Below are positions 1 through 11,858 of a stretch of DNA of 64,000 nucleotides, in pieces. Numbering within the stretch: the stretch's first letter is position 1; every line of letters begins with the position of its first letter. This stretch comes from Apoderus coryli. Its lineage: Eukaryota; Arthropoda; Insecta; Coleoptera; Attelabidae. The DNA lies in the NCBI GenBank assembly GCA_911728435.2, contig OU452198.1, positions 16,836,001 to 16,900,000 on the forward strand, written 5' to 3'. The notes below the pieces were generated by a model. It was not told where the DNA came from and made no database searches. It saw nothing but the letters and a program-made list of their open reading frames with translations. A program made the translations under genes and the position numbers.

Positions 1-1565
1 CGGAATGTTCAATATTCTGTAACAGTTATTGACATAAGAATATCTATATTCTAAAACAGTCGTCGAAAAATCGATTTTTTACAATTAGAAATAATAATAA
101 TGAAAAAGGATCAGCATTTTTAAGTGGTTGTTTGTTTTATTTTTATTTAATAACTAAAATTTTTACCTCAGAATATTAAAATAGGGGAAATAAATTACGA
201 TCTTCTGTAAAATGGGCAATACCATGCGAAATAGGTGGTTAGACGCCGCTTGAATGATCCTAATTGGTGCGTAGACCCTCGCACGTTTTGTCGCCATGCG
301 GGTGTTCAAGACGCAATTGGTGGAAACTGAGTTCTTCCCCGCAATTGTTGCCGCCCCTCGTAGTAATATTGAATAAGCCAGAGGCAGAGTGGTGTTATTT
401 CTACTTTTGTTGTCGTGTATGATTTGCAATATTATCATTATTATATATTATATCAAATTATTATTGTATATTTAGTGTTATGTTACTTTAGTGTTTTAGG
501 TTCATAACAATTTTTCTTTGATCTTGTAGAAATATAAGCTTACACATTGTTTGTTGTTTTTTAAGGCAGCAAAACTGGAAATTTTTATTGAATCTACTTA
601 GAATTTTGGTATTTTAAAGAATAACAGCATAATCGTGACAGAAGTTAACACTATATCAAAATTACCGAGTGTCCAAAAATCCAATAAATTTTTCAATACC
701 GCTCTCGATTTTTGATATTTCTAAAACTAAAACTATTAAGTGTTGTATATCATTTAAAAGGAACGAAAATATGCAATTTTATTGGCTAAAAAAATAAGGG
801 TAGTTCGATTTAAAAAAACATCTCTTAGAACGCCTCCGTATATGTGCGAGTTAAACCCAATAGAGTTAACTTACGCAAAACTTAAATTAAATATATAAGA
901 ACCCGCATACAACCCGAAATTTCAACCTAACTACATTAAAAGAAGTTCTTAATATCCAGTAGTTATTGGAGCATGTTAAGGAGTTGGAAGAAGAATTTTG
1001 GAGGAAATTGAGCACATTATAATAACTTTAGGACAAGATGACGACAGCGAGACTCATGATAATGATGATGCTCAAGTTGAGGAAATCTAACAGATTGCCA
1101 CCTTCCATAAAGTAATACTAATTATGATCGTTATATTTAATCGAAATATTTAAAACAGTTAATTATAGTTTCTAAACGTGACATAAAGCAACAAAAAGAT
1201 CCAAGATATTTTAATTATTTTCGATAAGTGTTAATTTGTTTCAGAATGTTTTTGTTTTTTATAAGAAAGTTTTATTGTCATTTTTGGTATGCAAACTGTA
1301 GTACATATTTAGAGTAAAATTAATAAATAAGTAAAATACTTCTTGGGTGTTATAGCTTAATATCAGTAGGTGCTTTTACCAAACACATGAAGAACTTTTC
1401 TTTAATTTTAATTTTTTAGTAACACATAAATGTTTATTAATTATTACTAAACTTTTACAACGCACGCCGCTCGAAATTTTATGAATGAAATCAGCCATGT
1501 TTTATTACAACTGCATATTCCCCTTACCGACACCGCGCTGTTACAGATCAATTTGCCAAACAATA
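1..1565 (+). mobile_element. decayed DDE transposon, copy A (left, partial)
   Basis: This segment is repeated in reverse orientation at 9588-12590. Matching blocks include 61-440 against 12200-12510, 600-690 against 11880-11990, and 890-1565 against 9588-10250. Around 834-893 the plus strand reads CELNPIEL followed by TYAKLK, which resembles the third catalytic acidic block (NPIE) of DDE-type transposases of the Tc1/DDE_3 kind. A stop follows within about ten codons. A downstream frame ending at 1088-1090 has an acidic tail rich in D and E, as in the C-termini of these proteins. The first two catalytic blocks are not recognisable. The outer end is probably cut by the window start. This is a dead copy; the superfamily is inferred from one motif. 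Confidence 0.55.
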
Positions 1566-3544
1566 TGTATCGGTACCGTAGCAGTTTTTCGACTGTTCTT
1601 CCCGTGTACTTTTTCGGTTCAGTCGTATAGGTATAGGTATGTAGGGTTTTTTGATAATAGGAAAAGGTATCGCATTGTGTAAATAATAATAATAAAAGCA
1701 AATAAAACCTTGTAGGTGTAAAAAGTACGTAAGTATTAATCTTTTTTTTTTTTAGAAAGTAATAATAAATAGATTAGCAAATTTAAGCAGAGTAAAAGAA
1801 AAAATAAATCATGAATTATACAGGGATGGAACAGTTGGTAAATATATTCTAGATATTAATTACAGTTTAATTAATTAAATTAAGAAAACAATACTTAGGT
1901 GAGGTACCTACTTATAAACATAACCTATATTTTATGCAGTTGACGAAGTAGGGATATCCATATTAATTTTAGGTACCTATTAAGTATATGACTTTATTTT
2001 ATGTTATGCTTAACCACATTAAACTGCCACAAGCCGCCACTGGTGTGAAGATAAACCACGAGGCGTTAGCGTAGTAGTAGTTAACAAAAGTTCATATCGA
2101 AATTTAATCTACGACAATCCAAAAAGATTTTCTTTGCATATATACAATTTATTTAAAATATCAGCAACGGTTTCGTACATAAAAATTTTCACTATATTAG
2201 GTACCCATATTAGTCGGTGCTAGTAACTGCGTTTGTTGATAGTTGCAATTTTTACTTTGACAACGTCATTATTTGCGTTCAATGTTGGGTGATTCTGATT
2301 CTCAATGAAACCTAAATGAGGATGATAAATATGTTATAATAACACTGGCGTAGATTAAATTTATAATATAACTCTCTATGTTAGAACGAAAATGGAACTT
2401 TCTGTGCCTTTGCCATTAACTAACACCTGAAAAAGCAAATTATACCCGTCTGGAGTAGGTAATTATTTTATAACGTAATTTTCGTCTCCAGCTTTGTCCA
2501 ATGGAATCCTACCTTCCTTTGTTAATTAATGAAACTTTTGCTGTTGACATGCATCACCGCTTGAATGTGGTTGTGAAAGACTTATAGCAGCTGAAATAAA
2601 ATCATTTACGTACCTATGAAGGTTATAATAACATAATAATATGAGATCTGATGCATATTTAATGCAGACAATTATCTTTGTTAGAGAATATTAACTAACC
2701 GTACGCTAAATATTAAAAGGTTACCTATTATTTGATATTTGAGGTGGCATGTTTATAGAGTTTGTTTCTAATAGACCATGAGTAAATTAAATTTTACAAT
2801 GGTATTAGATTTTATTGTTCATTGTATTTTGTTTACTTATTGTAAGTTTCAATATTTTTACGATATTTTTGCAACTGACTTGTCATTTTTGGGTTCTTTC
2901 ATTGTGCTATAAATAATGAAGCCTAATTTAAATCAAAATATTGGCTAGATAATAATAAATTTAATTAATTTAATAATAAAAAAATCACTGTTAACAATTT
3001 CTTTGTTTAACAAAAGCCAACATAATCTAGATTAAAGCGGTATTCTACCTTCTGTAGGTTAAGATGTCAAAATTTTACTTTTATAAAAGCATCTTTTCAT
3101 TAAATCAATATAAAAAATGTACAAAGACAGTAACAAGGAGTTAACTACAAATGTTTGGTAATAATTGTGCAAATTTTGCGGTCTATCATGTGTCTTCATC
3201 TATATTGTTTCAATGTAATTATAGGCTGTCGGTGGAGCTATAATTTTAGACGTATTTAGTATATCTTGAAGTCAACATTCGTTACCCAAATATTTGCTTG
3301 CCTTCGCATTTGGAGCACTGCAGGCAAGAGCGTGCTTGTGCTATGCTCGTATCGTTGTGAATACTAGTGTCTTAATAGCCGTTAAATGCCTGTTCCTTAC
3401 CATATTTTTCTACGATTACGAAAATTATCAATTACAATATTTAAAATTTGTACTTTCATAATAATCATCATCGTCGACAGCTGAACTCTTTCGGCAATCT
3501 TCAGTTCCAAAAATATTTCAAATTATAATTATTAATACTATAAA
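1566..3544. other. no gene seen; contains one hAT-like terminus
   Basis: AT-rich sequence with many TAGGTA/TACCTA words and no coding signal. Near 2022-2040 the string ACAAGCCGCCACTG is the right end of a CAGTGGCGG-type hAT element, the same terminus class as at 7195 and 42417. No matching left end is seen upstream, so it is a relic. Confidence 0.4.
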
Positions 3545-3721
3545 CTCGTGTTGATAAATCGTAAAGTTTAAAGACACTACTCAACGGGGAGATTAGTGCT
3601 TTTCGTTGCTTCTAAAACTTGGAGTTCACTTCGCCGAAGTTGGAGAGAAGACCCCGTTTTTCCCTGTGACGTAAAAATTTATAACTTTTGATTTTTTCTA
3701 CTCTTTCAAATATCGAACAAT
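3545..3721. repeat. dispersed repeat, inverted partner at 15465-15600
   Basis: The block around GGGAAAAACGGGGTCTTCTC on the minus strand here is found on the plus strand at 15487-15506, with similarity continuing for about 150 bp on both sides of it. I do not recognise the family. It abuts the truncated LTR that starts near 3722. Confidence 0.5.
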
Positions 3722-4935
3722 GAATTTAGAAGAAAATCTTAGTCATTACTGGTACAATTTAAAATCGGTAAATTAATCTAATTACGAATAATTATATTAA
3801 TTCCTATACGAAATTTTAATTACATTTGAAAACTGAATTTATTTCAATTACTAAAAGAAACAACTTAATCTTTATAAAAATTAATTGGAAACAAAAAGGC
3901 TTCAGTTAAAAGAATTAACAAAAAACTTACTGAAACTTTAACGTCGGTTATTATTAAGAAACTTTATAAAAATTCACTACTTCAGAATGAAAATAAAATG
4001 GACTTAGTCATAAAGACTAAGACCAGTATAAAACTGGTATAATTTAAAAAAAAAATTATAAAATAATTCTTAACTGTGAAAAATCTACTAAGTCCAAAAA
4101 CAAATTAAAACATTTACTTTAACTTTATAAAATTAGAAATCACATCTGAACAGAACTCAAGCTAAAACGAATCTAATTTGAAAGTCCTATTGCATTTCCA
4201 AAATTGCCTCATAAAAATGACAAGTGGGTACTACAGAATGAAAAATGGCCAATAAGAAAGAGCATTGAACATACACCCCTATAAAATACAACTACAGGGT
4301 GGCAGTAGTTTACGTCTTAGAAATAAAATACATTTTTATGTCGACTGGGATGATTGTTGTTACTTAGGTATCTTATGTTGGAGTTCGTTCAAAAGATTAA
4401 CCAGTCACTACCATTTGTAAAGCAAGAACCAATACGATTTTATAATGACTTCTCAATCTCCCGAATCAGCGACAGGACAAAAACTCGTTGTTTTTTTATT
4501 CGCCCTTTATATGTATTCTTTGATATGGGAAACCGTGACGCCCTCCAATTAGATTCAGTATATAATAATAAAACTCCGACATTTAATTTACATGAAGGTA
4601 TTTCGATAATGTTGAAAGTGACCATTCTTGTATTTAAAACATCTGGTTATTCTTTCTAATATATGCTTTTCTCTTTTCGACTGACTCATAAACGAACATA
4701 ATATTTTCGACTAGAAAAAGGTCCTGTTCGAGGTATAAATTCTTCATCACAGGCACCCAAGATAATATTTTTATTACTTACAGATGTTGTATAATATTTA
4801 CAAAAATATTAGACTTCGAGACATGTTAGGTATAAAACTATAAAACTAAGAGAAAATATCTATAAACTACCCAAATATATATACAGGGCAAGACAAAAGT
4901 ATATTCTATTGCCCGTGTTTCTTTGTTTTGTTACA
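3722..4935. mobile_element. truncated solo LTR (same family as 27905, 33812, 59942)
   Basis: The sequence from the block AATTTAGAAGAAAATCTTAG to the terminal GTTACA matches the last ~1.2 kb of three full-length solo LTRs in this window. The first ~0.4 kb is missing. Shared landmarks are the TCGACTG block near 4340, the ATACAGGGCAAGACAAAAG block near 4883, and the terminal CTTTGTTTTGTTACA. With its left end lost, no target duplication can be tested. Confidence 0.7.
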
Positions 4936-5244
4936 ATACCATGAATAAACCTGAGACATGAGTTCTGGAATTTTGAGTTCGCTCTCAAGAAAATGACCCT
5001 TATATAATATACTAAATGACATTGAAACCCGAACACCCAATGATTCTATTTCGGAAATATTTTGTATACAAGTGTATTATACCAAAAACATCTTGTGATT
5101 AAATTTTCAGTCTTATCGGCTTTGAATTTTTTTTCTTTGTAGCATTTGTGCTATCTGATAGTTGGAACTAAATTTAATTTAATGATTGAGCTTGTTTAGA
5201 ATTCTTAAAGGGAGAGTTTGAGATATTAATTTTACGACTTTTTA
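4936..5244. other. no gene seen
   Basis: AT-rich sequence between the truncated LTR and the Tc1 transposase. It may include the 5' end of the Tc1 element, but I could not find its terminal repeat. Confidence 0.3.
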
Positions 5245-6164
5245 AACTGCCTAGGGTGCGAAGGAATGCTATTTATAGAAAACTTAGTGAGTTTGAAGAG
5301 GCCGGATATGTGGCTTGCGGGAGGCTAGACTTTCATATCGTGATATTGCCACCAGAGTTTACAGAATTATAGATACTGTAGCGAGGTGTTATCAGGCATG
5401 GCATCAAAAGGTCGAACAAGAAGATCAGGGGGTACGGGAGAACAACAGATCGCCAAGACCGCCGCGCCGTTTAACGTTGTTAGGTCTAAGATACCGATTC
5501 TCTACCACCAGGGCAATACCTCATCAATAATTTGCAGACCATGGAATGCACACTTTATATCGGCGAGTCCGTAGTTGTGGTCTTATCATTGGGTCCTACC
5601 TTTGACGCGAGAACATCGAACCAATCGGGTATAGAGAAAGGTTAGCGTGGAACCAAGAATGGAACCACGTAGTCTTTAGCGATGAATCGCGATTCTGTTT
5701 GGCTATGCATGCACGGGTGAGGTGGAGAACGTCGTGACCCGGAATTTTTGGTTCGAAGGCACTTTCATCGCACTGTTGAGATTATGGTATGGGGTGCATT
5801 GCTTATGGTACTAGATCTCCCCTAGTGTTCGTCAGAGGCAATGTGACCGCATACCGATACTTCCATGAAATAGTGAAATTTCATTTAATTCCCTACCTTA
5901 GGACACAGCAAAACCCAATTTTTCAACAAGACAACGCAACGCTCAGCCATATGTAGCAAGAAGAACTTTGCCCTATTTCCAAAAAGTCGAAATTAATCTT
6001 CTCCCATTTCCCCCAAGATCTCCGGATTTGTCGCCTATTGATCATGTGTGGGACATTATCGGAAGGAGACTTAGAACTTTACCACAAACTCCTCAAACTA
6101 TAGAAGCCCTTAGGCATGAAGTGGCGATGGCCTGGAACGAAATAACTCAACAGGATATTCATCA

Positions 6165-6172
6165 CCTAATTC
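6165..6172. repeat. 8-bp target site duplication, left (CCTAATTC)
   Basis: Identical to 7196-7203 on the other side of the hAT element. Eight bases is the standard hAT duplication length. Confidence 0.85.
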
Positions 6173-7195
6173 TAGTGGCAGCTGGTTGGGGTAGGCAAGG
6201 TAGGCACCGCCTACCTTTAAAACTTCGCCCTAAAGTAAATACTCAATTTATTATTATTGACACCATAATTTAAAAAAAAAAATAATATTGATTCTTATAT
6301 TAATTTCATTTTCTACCTTAAACCTTTAAAACACCCCCTTTAATTCAATAATTATCTGTAGGTATAATATGACTACCGCAAAATAGGTTTACCGCTGGTG
6401 TATAACCCACTACCACAGAGACTTTTTACAGGCAACTGTTATCGTCGCCTACACCGTATACACATATACCTATATACATATCAAAAGTTTTGCGCCACAG
6501 GTCACCGGGTAATAGTATGTACTACGAAATACGGCCTAAAATACATGTATTTTGCTCAAAATTGTTGTACTTTTTCTTGAATATATTTAAATAAATATAC
6601 AGAAAAAACTGGTGGTGATTGAGAACTTTTATATAATACCTATTGAAATAATATGTGTTCTATTGCGTAGGAACGGGTTTACGTTGAGCTTAGGCAGCTA
6701 CCCCGGCCGCCTTCTCTCTATTGTAGATAGGAAGGTATACTATTTGCACGAATTTCGATTTGTACGTTAGGTATTTTTGTTTACAGTTTTTTACATTACG
6801 TTTGAACTATTTGTTCGTTTGTTGTTTAAATACTAGTGCCATTGATTAAAAAGTGTATGTATTTAATTATTTAATAATAATAGTAATAATATTTTGACTA
6901 GTACAAGTAAAGATTAGTGGTTGTGCTGCACAACTTGTTGCGGTAGCGGTAAGTAGTAATTAGGTAGTAATATTAATGTTTATTCAATACAAATAATTTT
7001 GTATATTATTTTTATTATTATTGGATTTCGTAGAGTAGTGAATGGGGCATAATTTTTAAAAATAAAAAAAAAATAAGATTTACCTTAGGCGCTTGACCTT
7101 GACAATCTAAAAAAAATTCGCCTGCGCCACCTTTTTCCTCACATCCATTTTTTACTTAGTACCTACCTAATAAAATTACCCACGAGCCGCCACTG
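6173..7195. mobile_element. non-autonomous hAT element, 1.02 kb
   Basis: It begins TAGTGGCAGCTGG, a slightly mutated CAGTGGCGGCTGG, and ends CACGAGCCGCCACTG, so the ends form a CAGTGGCGGCT-type terminal inverted repeat. Exact 8-bp duplications flank it. No transposase is encoded; the inside is AT-rich. It is a close relative of the element at 40569-42417 along most of its length and supplies the empty-site reference for the 727-bp insertion in that copy. Confidence 0.85.
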
Positions 7196-7265
7196 CCTAA
7201 TTCGATCTATGCCTAGACGAGTTAATGAATGTTTAAGACATCGAGCCACTTCAACACATTATTAA

Positions 7266-7779
7266 AGATTTTTTTTCATTAAGTTACAAAAATGACTTGA
7301 ACATCGTTTGCTTATTGGAGCCTTTTAAATCTTTGTACGAAATATTTCCTAAATACAATGATTAATACTGAGTGTTTGGATTTCAATGTCATTTAGCGTC
7401 ATAGTGGCACAATAGGTTGAGCATTGTTTGAGTCGAGTCGGTGGGGATATATATATATATATTTGAGCGCAACATAAAGCTATTTGAAGCTTAAAGGTTT
7501 TGTGTTCCTTAAAACGCAACTTGAAATCCAATTATGCTACCCCTGAGTTTCTAGCTGAATCTTTAATCTATACGCTCCGAACCAGTCTTAATAATTAAGT
7601 TTTCCAATAAAAAAAGTCTTGTCGAAAGCTAGTATTTATGACCTACCTGCCCATAAACAGCTTGCAAGATAAATAATTCAATGGTAATCCAAACTTTATA
7701 TTAAATTTCAAGTTATAATTAACTCAGTAAATTACGATTTACGAAGAAATGCACACATTGAATGGTTATCTAGGGACAA
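7266..7779. other. no gene seen
   Basis: Non-coding AT-rich stretch between the Tc1 3' flank and the 5'-truncated LINE. It includes a short (TA)n run at 7448-7461. Confidence 0.3.
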
Positions 7780-9232
7780 AAAAATGGTAGTATCCAAATT
7801 ATCGATACTAAAATACAATGGCTTTGCGGATTCCGCTATTGGGTTACTCAACAGTTTCTTAAGTTGTAGGTTGCAGTATGTGGAAACCACCGTGGGTCAA
7901 TCTGCAAGAGGGGATATTTTATGTGGAGTGCCACAGGGTTCTGTGCTATCTCCTCTGTTATTTTGTTTATATACTGCAAATATTCACAAATGTCTCTTAC
8001 ACTGCACAAACTATGAATATGCCGATGATCGGCAGGTGAGGTTCTCTTTTTATTGTCAAGATGTTGCTGGGGCCAGTCAATGCATAAACGAGGATCTGGA
8101 TAAATTACTAAATATATCTAAAAAACATCAAATGACAATAAATCCAAATAAATCATTTTTGTTAATATTTGGCAAGAACAGAGATGCAATTGGGGACACC
8201 CTAAATATTGCTATAGACAATAAACCTATCCCTTGTGTATCAGCAGCAAAAAATCTTGGTTTGTATTTGGATACGGATTTGCGTTTTAATGGTCATGTCA
8301 CGGAATGTCTGCGTAAGGCCTACATGAACTTGAAAATGTTGTATCCTCATAGACATTTGCTTACAGTAAAACTGAAAACGACATTGTGTGATTCATTGGT
8401 TCTTAGCCATTTTAATTATGGAGATGTAATATATGGCCCTTGTTTGACAGTAGTTAACAAAAACAAAATCCAAAAAGTTCAAAAATGCTGTCTACGTTAC
8501 ATTTATGGTATCAGGAAATTTGATCCGGTGTCATACAAACTCGCGAATATTAATTGGCTGGACATGGAATCTAGACGTAGTTTGCATGCATCCTGTTTGT
8601 TTCACTTCATTGTTCTTAAAAAGCATCCTCCGTATCTTTACAATAAAATAAGTTTTCGATCATGTTCATACATTAAATTTAAGATTTAAAGGCTTGCTGT
8701 CTCCCCCACCGCATCGCAGCGCAATTTTTTTGAGATCATTTTCATTTGTTGTTTACGCGACTTATAACAAAATTCCATCATCGTTTAAAGAGCTGTCGTT
8801 GGCCGGTTTCAGAATTGCCTATCGAAAATATTTATTTAAGAAACAGATTGTACATTTGCAAGCACATTAATAAGGAGTAGAGTTGGAATGAGTGGTTTTT
8901 TTTTTCTCTTAGATTTTAATTGTTGTCAATCAATTAAAGGAAAATATGTTTGTTTAGTTTTAAGAAGAATATTGTTATTTGCCATCAGTGCACAACCATT
9001 AGATATGTTATTTTTGTATGTAACTATGCTTTCTTGGGTTAAAATTTTAAATCAGTGTTAACTGCCTTTTAACCCATTTTGTAATCCTTGGCTAAGCTAT
9101 TTTTAGGTGATGTTATGTGACATATTTTTTGTTTTACTATATTTTTATGTAGCTCCTATTATATTGTTGTATTTTTAATGTTAATTTTGGGATTACAAAT
9201 AAACTGCATTATTATTATTATTATTATAAATT
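7780..9232 (+). mobile_element. 5'-truncated LINE (CR1/Jockey-like) with (ATT)n tail
   Basis: Non-LTR retrotransposon fragment. It starts inside the reverse transcriptase palm, runs through the RT C-terminus and an AT-rich 3' UTR, and ends at a simple (ATT)n tail (about 9207-9230) after AATAAACTGC. Both the 5' truncation and the microsatellite tail are typical of LINEs. The fragments at 12800 and 44380 end in a similar way. Confidence 0.8.
7784..8870 (+). pseudogene. LINE reverse transcriptase, C-terminal two thirds
   Basis: The open frame 7784-8689 encodes RT motifs B (GVPQGSVLSPLLF, residues about 49-61) and C (YADD, about 79-82). Downstream is the C-terminal domain typical of CR1/Jockey-group LINEs (SHFNYGDVIYGP, KVQKCCLRYIYG). 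A frameshift near 8670 ends this frame. A second frame continues with PSSFKELSLAGFR and KKQIVHLQAH to the stop at 8868-8870, the usual C-terminus. The first ATG at 7784 lies inside the domain, so it is not a real start. The endonuclease and RT motifs A and earlier are missing, so the copy is inactive. Confidence 0.85.
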
Positions 9233-9235
9233 AAT

Positions 9236-9587
9236 TAACCGCATTTCCCTGCTTTGTCTGAAACAACAATTACCCGCTAAAAACCCACATTTTCTTGTTA
9301 TAACGGGTATGACGCTATTCAAGTTGATAAAATGATAAAGCAATATTGTGATATTGATCTCTTTGTTTTCTGTAAACAGCAGTGTTCCTCTGCGAATTCA
9401 AAGTTCTATCATGTCACGGGCGCGTAGAAACAATTCTAATTACTTGAACTAATAACATTTGCCGCTGCCGCCACGCTATATGGTATTGTTCACATGAGAT
9501 TGTCTATCAAACTTAGAAATTGGCTATTAAGATAAAAGTGAAATGGAAAATTTAATTAAATAAGTTGGTTGTTGTTGATGTCTTTTT
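9236..9587. other. no gene seen
   Basis: Short non-coding spacer between the LINE tail and the inverted DDE transposon copy. Confidence 0.3.
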
Positions 9588-10248
9588 ATATTGTTTGGCA
9601 AATTGATCTGTAACAGCGCGGCGTCGGTAAGGGGAATGCAGTTGTAATAAAACATGGCTAATTTCATTCATAAAATTTCCAGCGGCGTGCGTTGTAAAAG
9701 TTTAGTAATAATTATGTTCTACTAAAAAATTAAAATTAATGAAAAATTCTTCACGTGTTTGGTAAAAGCACATACTGCTATTAAGCTGTAACACCTAAGA
9801 AGTATTTTATTTATTTAATTAATTATTTATTTTATTTCAAACATGTACTAAAGTTTGCATACAAGAAATGAAAATAAAAAACAAAAACATTCTAAAACAA
9901 CTTAGCACGTATCGAAAATAATTAAAATATCATGGATCTTGTTGTTGCTTTAAGTCACGTTTAGAAACTATAATTAACTGTTTTAAATATTTCCTCTAAA
10001 TATAACGATCATAATTAGTATTACCTTATAGAAGGTGGCAATCTGTTAGATTTCGTCAACTTGAGCATCATCATTATCATCAGTCTCGCTGTCGTCATCT
10101 TGTTCTAAAGTTATTATAATGTGCTCAATTTCCTCCAAAATTCTTCTTCCAACTCCTTAACATGTCGGCAAAAACTATTCCTATCATTACTGGATATTAA
10201 AAACTTCTTTTAATGTAGTTAGATTGAAATTTCCGGTTGTATTACGTG

Positions 10249-11858
10249 CACAGAAAAAAATCTTACTGTAATATCAATATTAGCGATATGTTTGATTGCC
10301 TCTATTTTGGTTTAATGACAGTAATACTTAATTCATTAGATTACAATTAGGCCAACATTAAATATATACTTAATCCGACATTCCAGATATTATTGAAATT
10401 CAATTTCATATATGTTAGGCACAAAACAGATATATTTTTTCTTTCAATGATTACAGTATAATTGGTAACTAATATTGCAATTGTATTATTTCAAATATTG
10501 TTATGTTACGATAAGCAGGAAAAAGCATTGGAAGAATATTATTTCTCTACTCGGATTATTAGATATCTATCATTCTACTATTTAAATAAACTAAATAATA
10601 TTAAGTCAATACTTCTTATTGTTGGGATAACCTTAACTTATTATTGGGCCGGGCTAAATTCATCGATATATCGAAACACAAAACGTCGAGTTTCCAACAT
10701 TTTCCACTCATACATGTATCGAATTTAGGTATATAAATTAAATAAAAACTGGATTTTCATACGCCTATGTCATAATAAAACGAATTCAAAACCATTGATA
10801 TAAAAACGTAGATTTCGGGCTGATGTATCGGGAAATTTCGGAACTCCCTAGTCACTAGCAAGGCTTAAAACAATAGGTTATGTTACATTTATATATTCTA
10901 TTTGTGTGCCGGTAGCGCGTCTCTATATAGTTAAGTTCTATAATCTGCAATAATATATTATGGAAGACTTCTTAAACGCCTCAGAATTGGAAAAACTAAT
11001 TCCAATATTCTCCGGTAAGTTTTACTCCCAACTAAGTATATCTAATCATAAGTTTTTTACTATAAATTATTTTCTGTAAGCTTTTCGAACAATAATAGGT
11101 ATTAAAGATCGGTCTAGCCAACAAATGATTTAGGAGGTACCTATAATGCATAATAAAAACGTTTTAACAAAACTATTCAAAAGTTATGAATATTAACCTT
11201 TTTATTTCACATTAACCAGCATAGCATGGCAGCATGGACTACATTTTTGAAACCTCAGATAACCTCAAAATTCAAAATATCCTGTTTTAACACGATGTAG
11301 GTATACAGTATACAAAGTACCGAGTGGGAGTGAGACACTATGAAGATATGGTAAAAAAACACAAATACGATATTTGGTTTAATATTTTGTTAGTCGTACA
11401 TGTTCAATGTACTAGAATAACATATATACATAGTTTAATGTATTGTTTATTTTTTGTACCTACTGTGATTATAGAGTAATATTTTTTTATTACAATACAA
11501 TGTATTATAGAATTAATAAAATTGATTTAAAATGACAAAACAATTATTTCAATACCAAAATATATTCTGTCTATAATTTCTGTATTCCCCTTAAAAAGCA
11601 AAAAAATGTTCTATCAACGATAGTGACACTTAGTCCAATCAATACTTTTTATTTAATTTCAATACATTCTTATAATTGAGGCATTTGATTGGAAGTCAAT
11701 TAATTCTTATACTTAAAGCAATAAAGTCATATATTTCGCAATTAATCATATACCTATAATTGAAAGAAATCTAGCTTTGATTGTGGAATACGGAATATAT
11801 GCTGTCATTGATTGAATGTGCATATGATTCATGATATGATAGATTTTTCTCTGTGTGT
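10249..11858. mobile_element. ~1.6 kb insertion with short CACAGA termini
   Basis: Absent from copy A at the equivalent position: compare GTTGTATGCGGGTTCTTAT on the minus strand of copy A with the two flanks here. The left end reads CACAGAAAAAAATCT. The right end reads AGATTTTTCTCTGTG, giving a ~15-bp inverted repeat with one difference. The exact target duplication is unclear: the flanks share only TG. The superfamily is not recognised. It contains a possible first exon at 10960-11014 and an unrecognised 88-codon ORF at 10462-10728. Confidence 0.5.
10960..11014 (+). CDS. possible first coding exon (SAM-like start)
   Basis: ATG at 10960 begins MEDFLNASELEKLIPIF, followed at once by a good splice donor (GGTAAGT, 11014-11020). 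An acidic, amphipathic start of this kind resembles the first helices of SAM-domain proteins found in many insect transposon and host proteins. A TATA-like string (TATATAG) lies about 35 bp upstream. No second exon or acceptor with matching frame was identified. The exon lies inside the CACAGA-ended insertion, so it may have been copied from a larger autonomous element or a host gene. The exon call is inference. Confidence 0.3.

Larger units (their letters stand above)
5245..7265 (+). pseudogene. Tc1-like transposase, split by a hAT insertion
   Basis: Broken transposase of a Tc1 family common in arthropods. In order: an N-terminal helix-turn-helix (LREARLSYRDIATRVYRI, 5308-5365), a basic linker (NNRSPRPPRR, about 5440), the first catalytic Asp in VVFSDESRF (5665-5700), the second in FQQDNA (about 5921-5938), and the third block SPDLSPIDHVWD (about 6020-6055). 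Aspartate stands where these families usually have glutamate (SPIEHVWD). Several frameshifts and stops lie between 5500 and 5990. The hAT element at 6173-7195 cuts the C-terminus. Removing it with one copy of its 8-bp target duplication joins HHLI to RSMPRR and gives an open reading to the stop at 7263-7265. That is the expected C-terminal sequence for the family, so the insertion postdates the Tc1 copy. Confidence 0.85.

Noticed and set aside
163..438. 91-codon minus-strand ORF with a related frame at 12037-12270
   Set aside because: It lies in the inverted transposon copies; similarity follows from the duplication and there is no recognisable protein motif.
3480..3512. CTGAAGATTGCCGAAAG on the minus strand
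   Set aside because: Looks like a core, but only two bases separate GAAA from the stem I strand, leaving no stem III or cleavage triplet.
10462..10728. 88-codon ORF inside the CACAGA-ended insertion
   Set aside because: No recognisable domain; composition typical of chance AT-rich translation.
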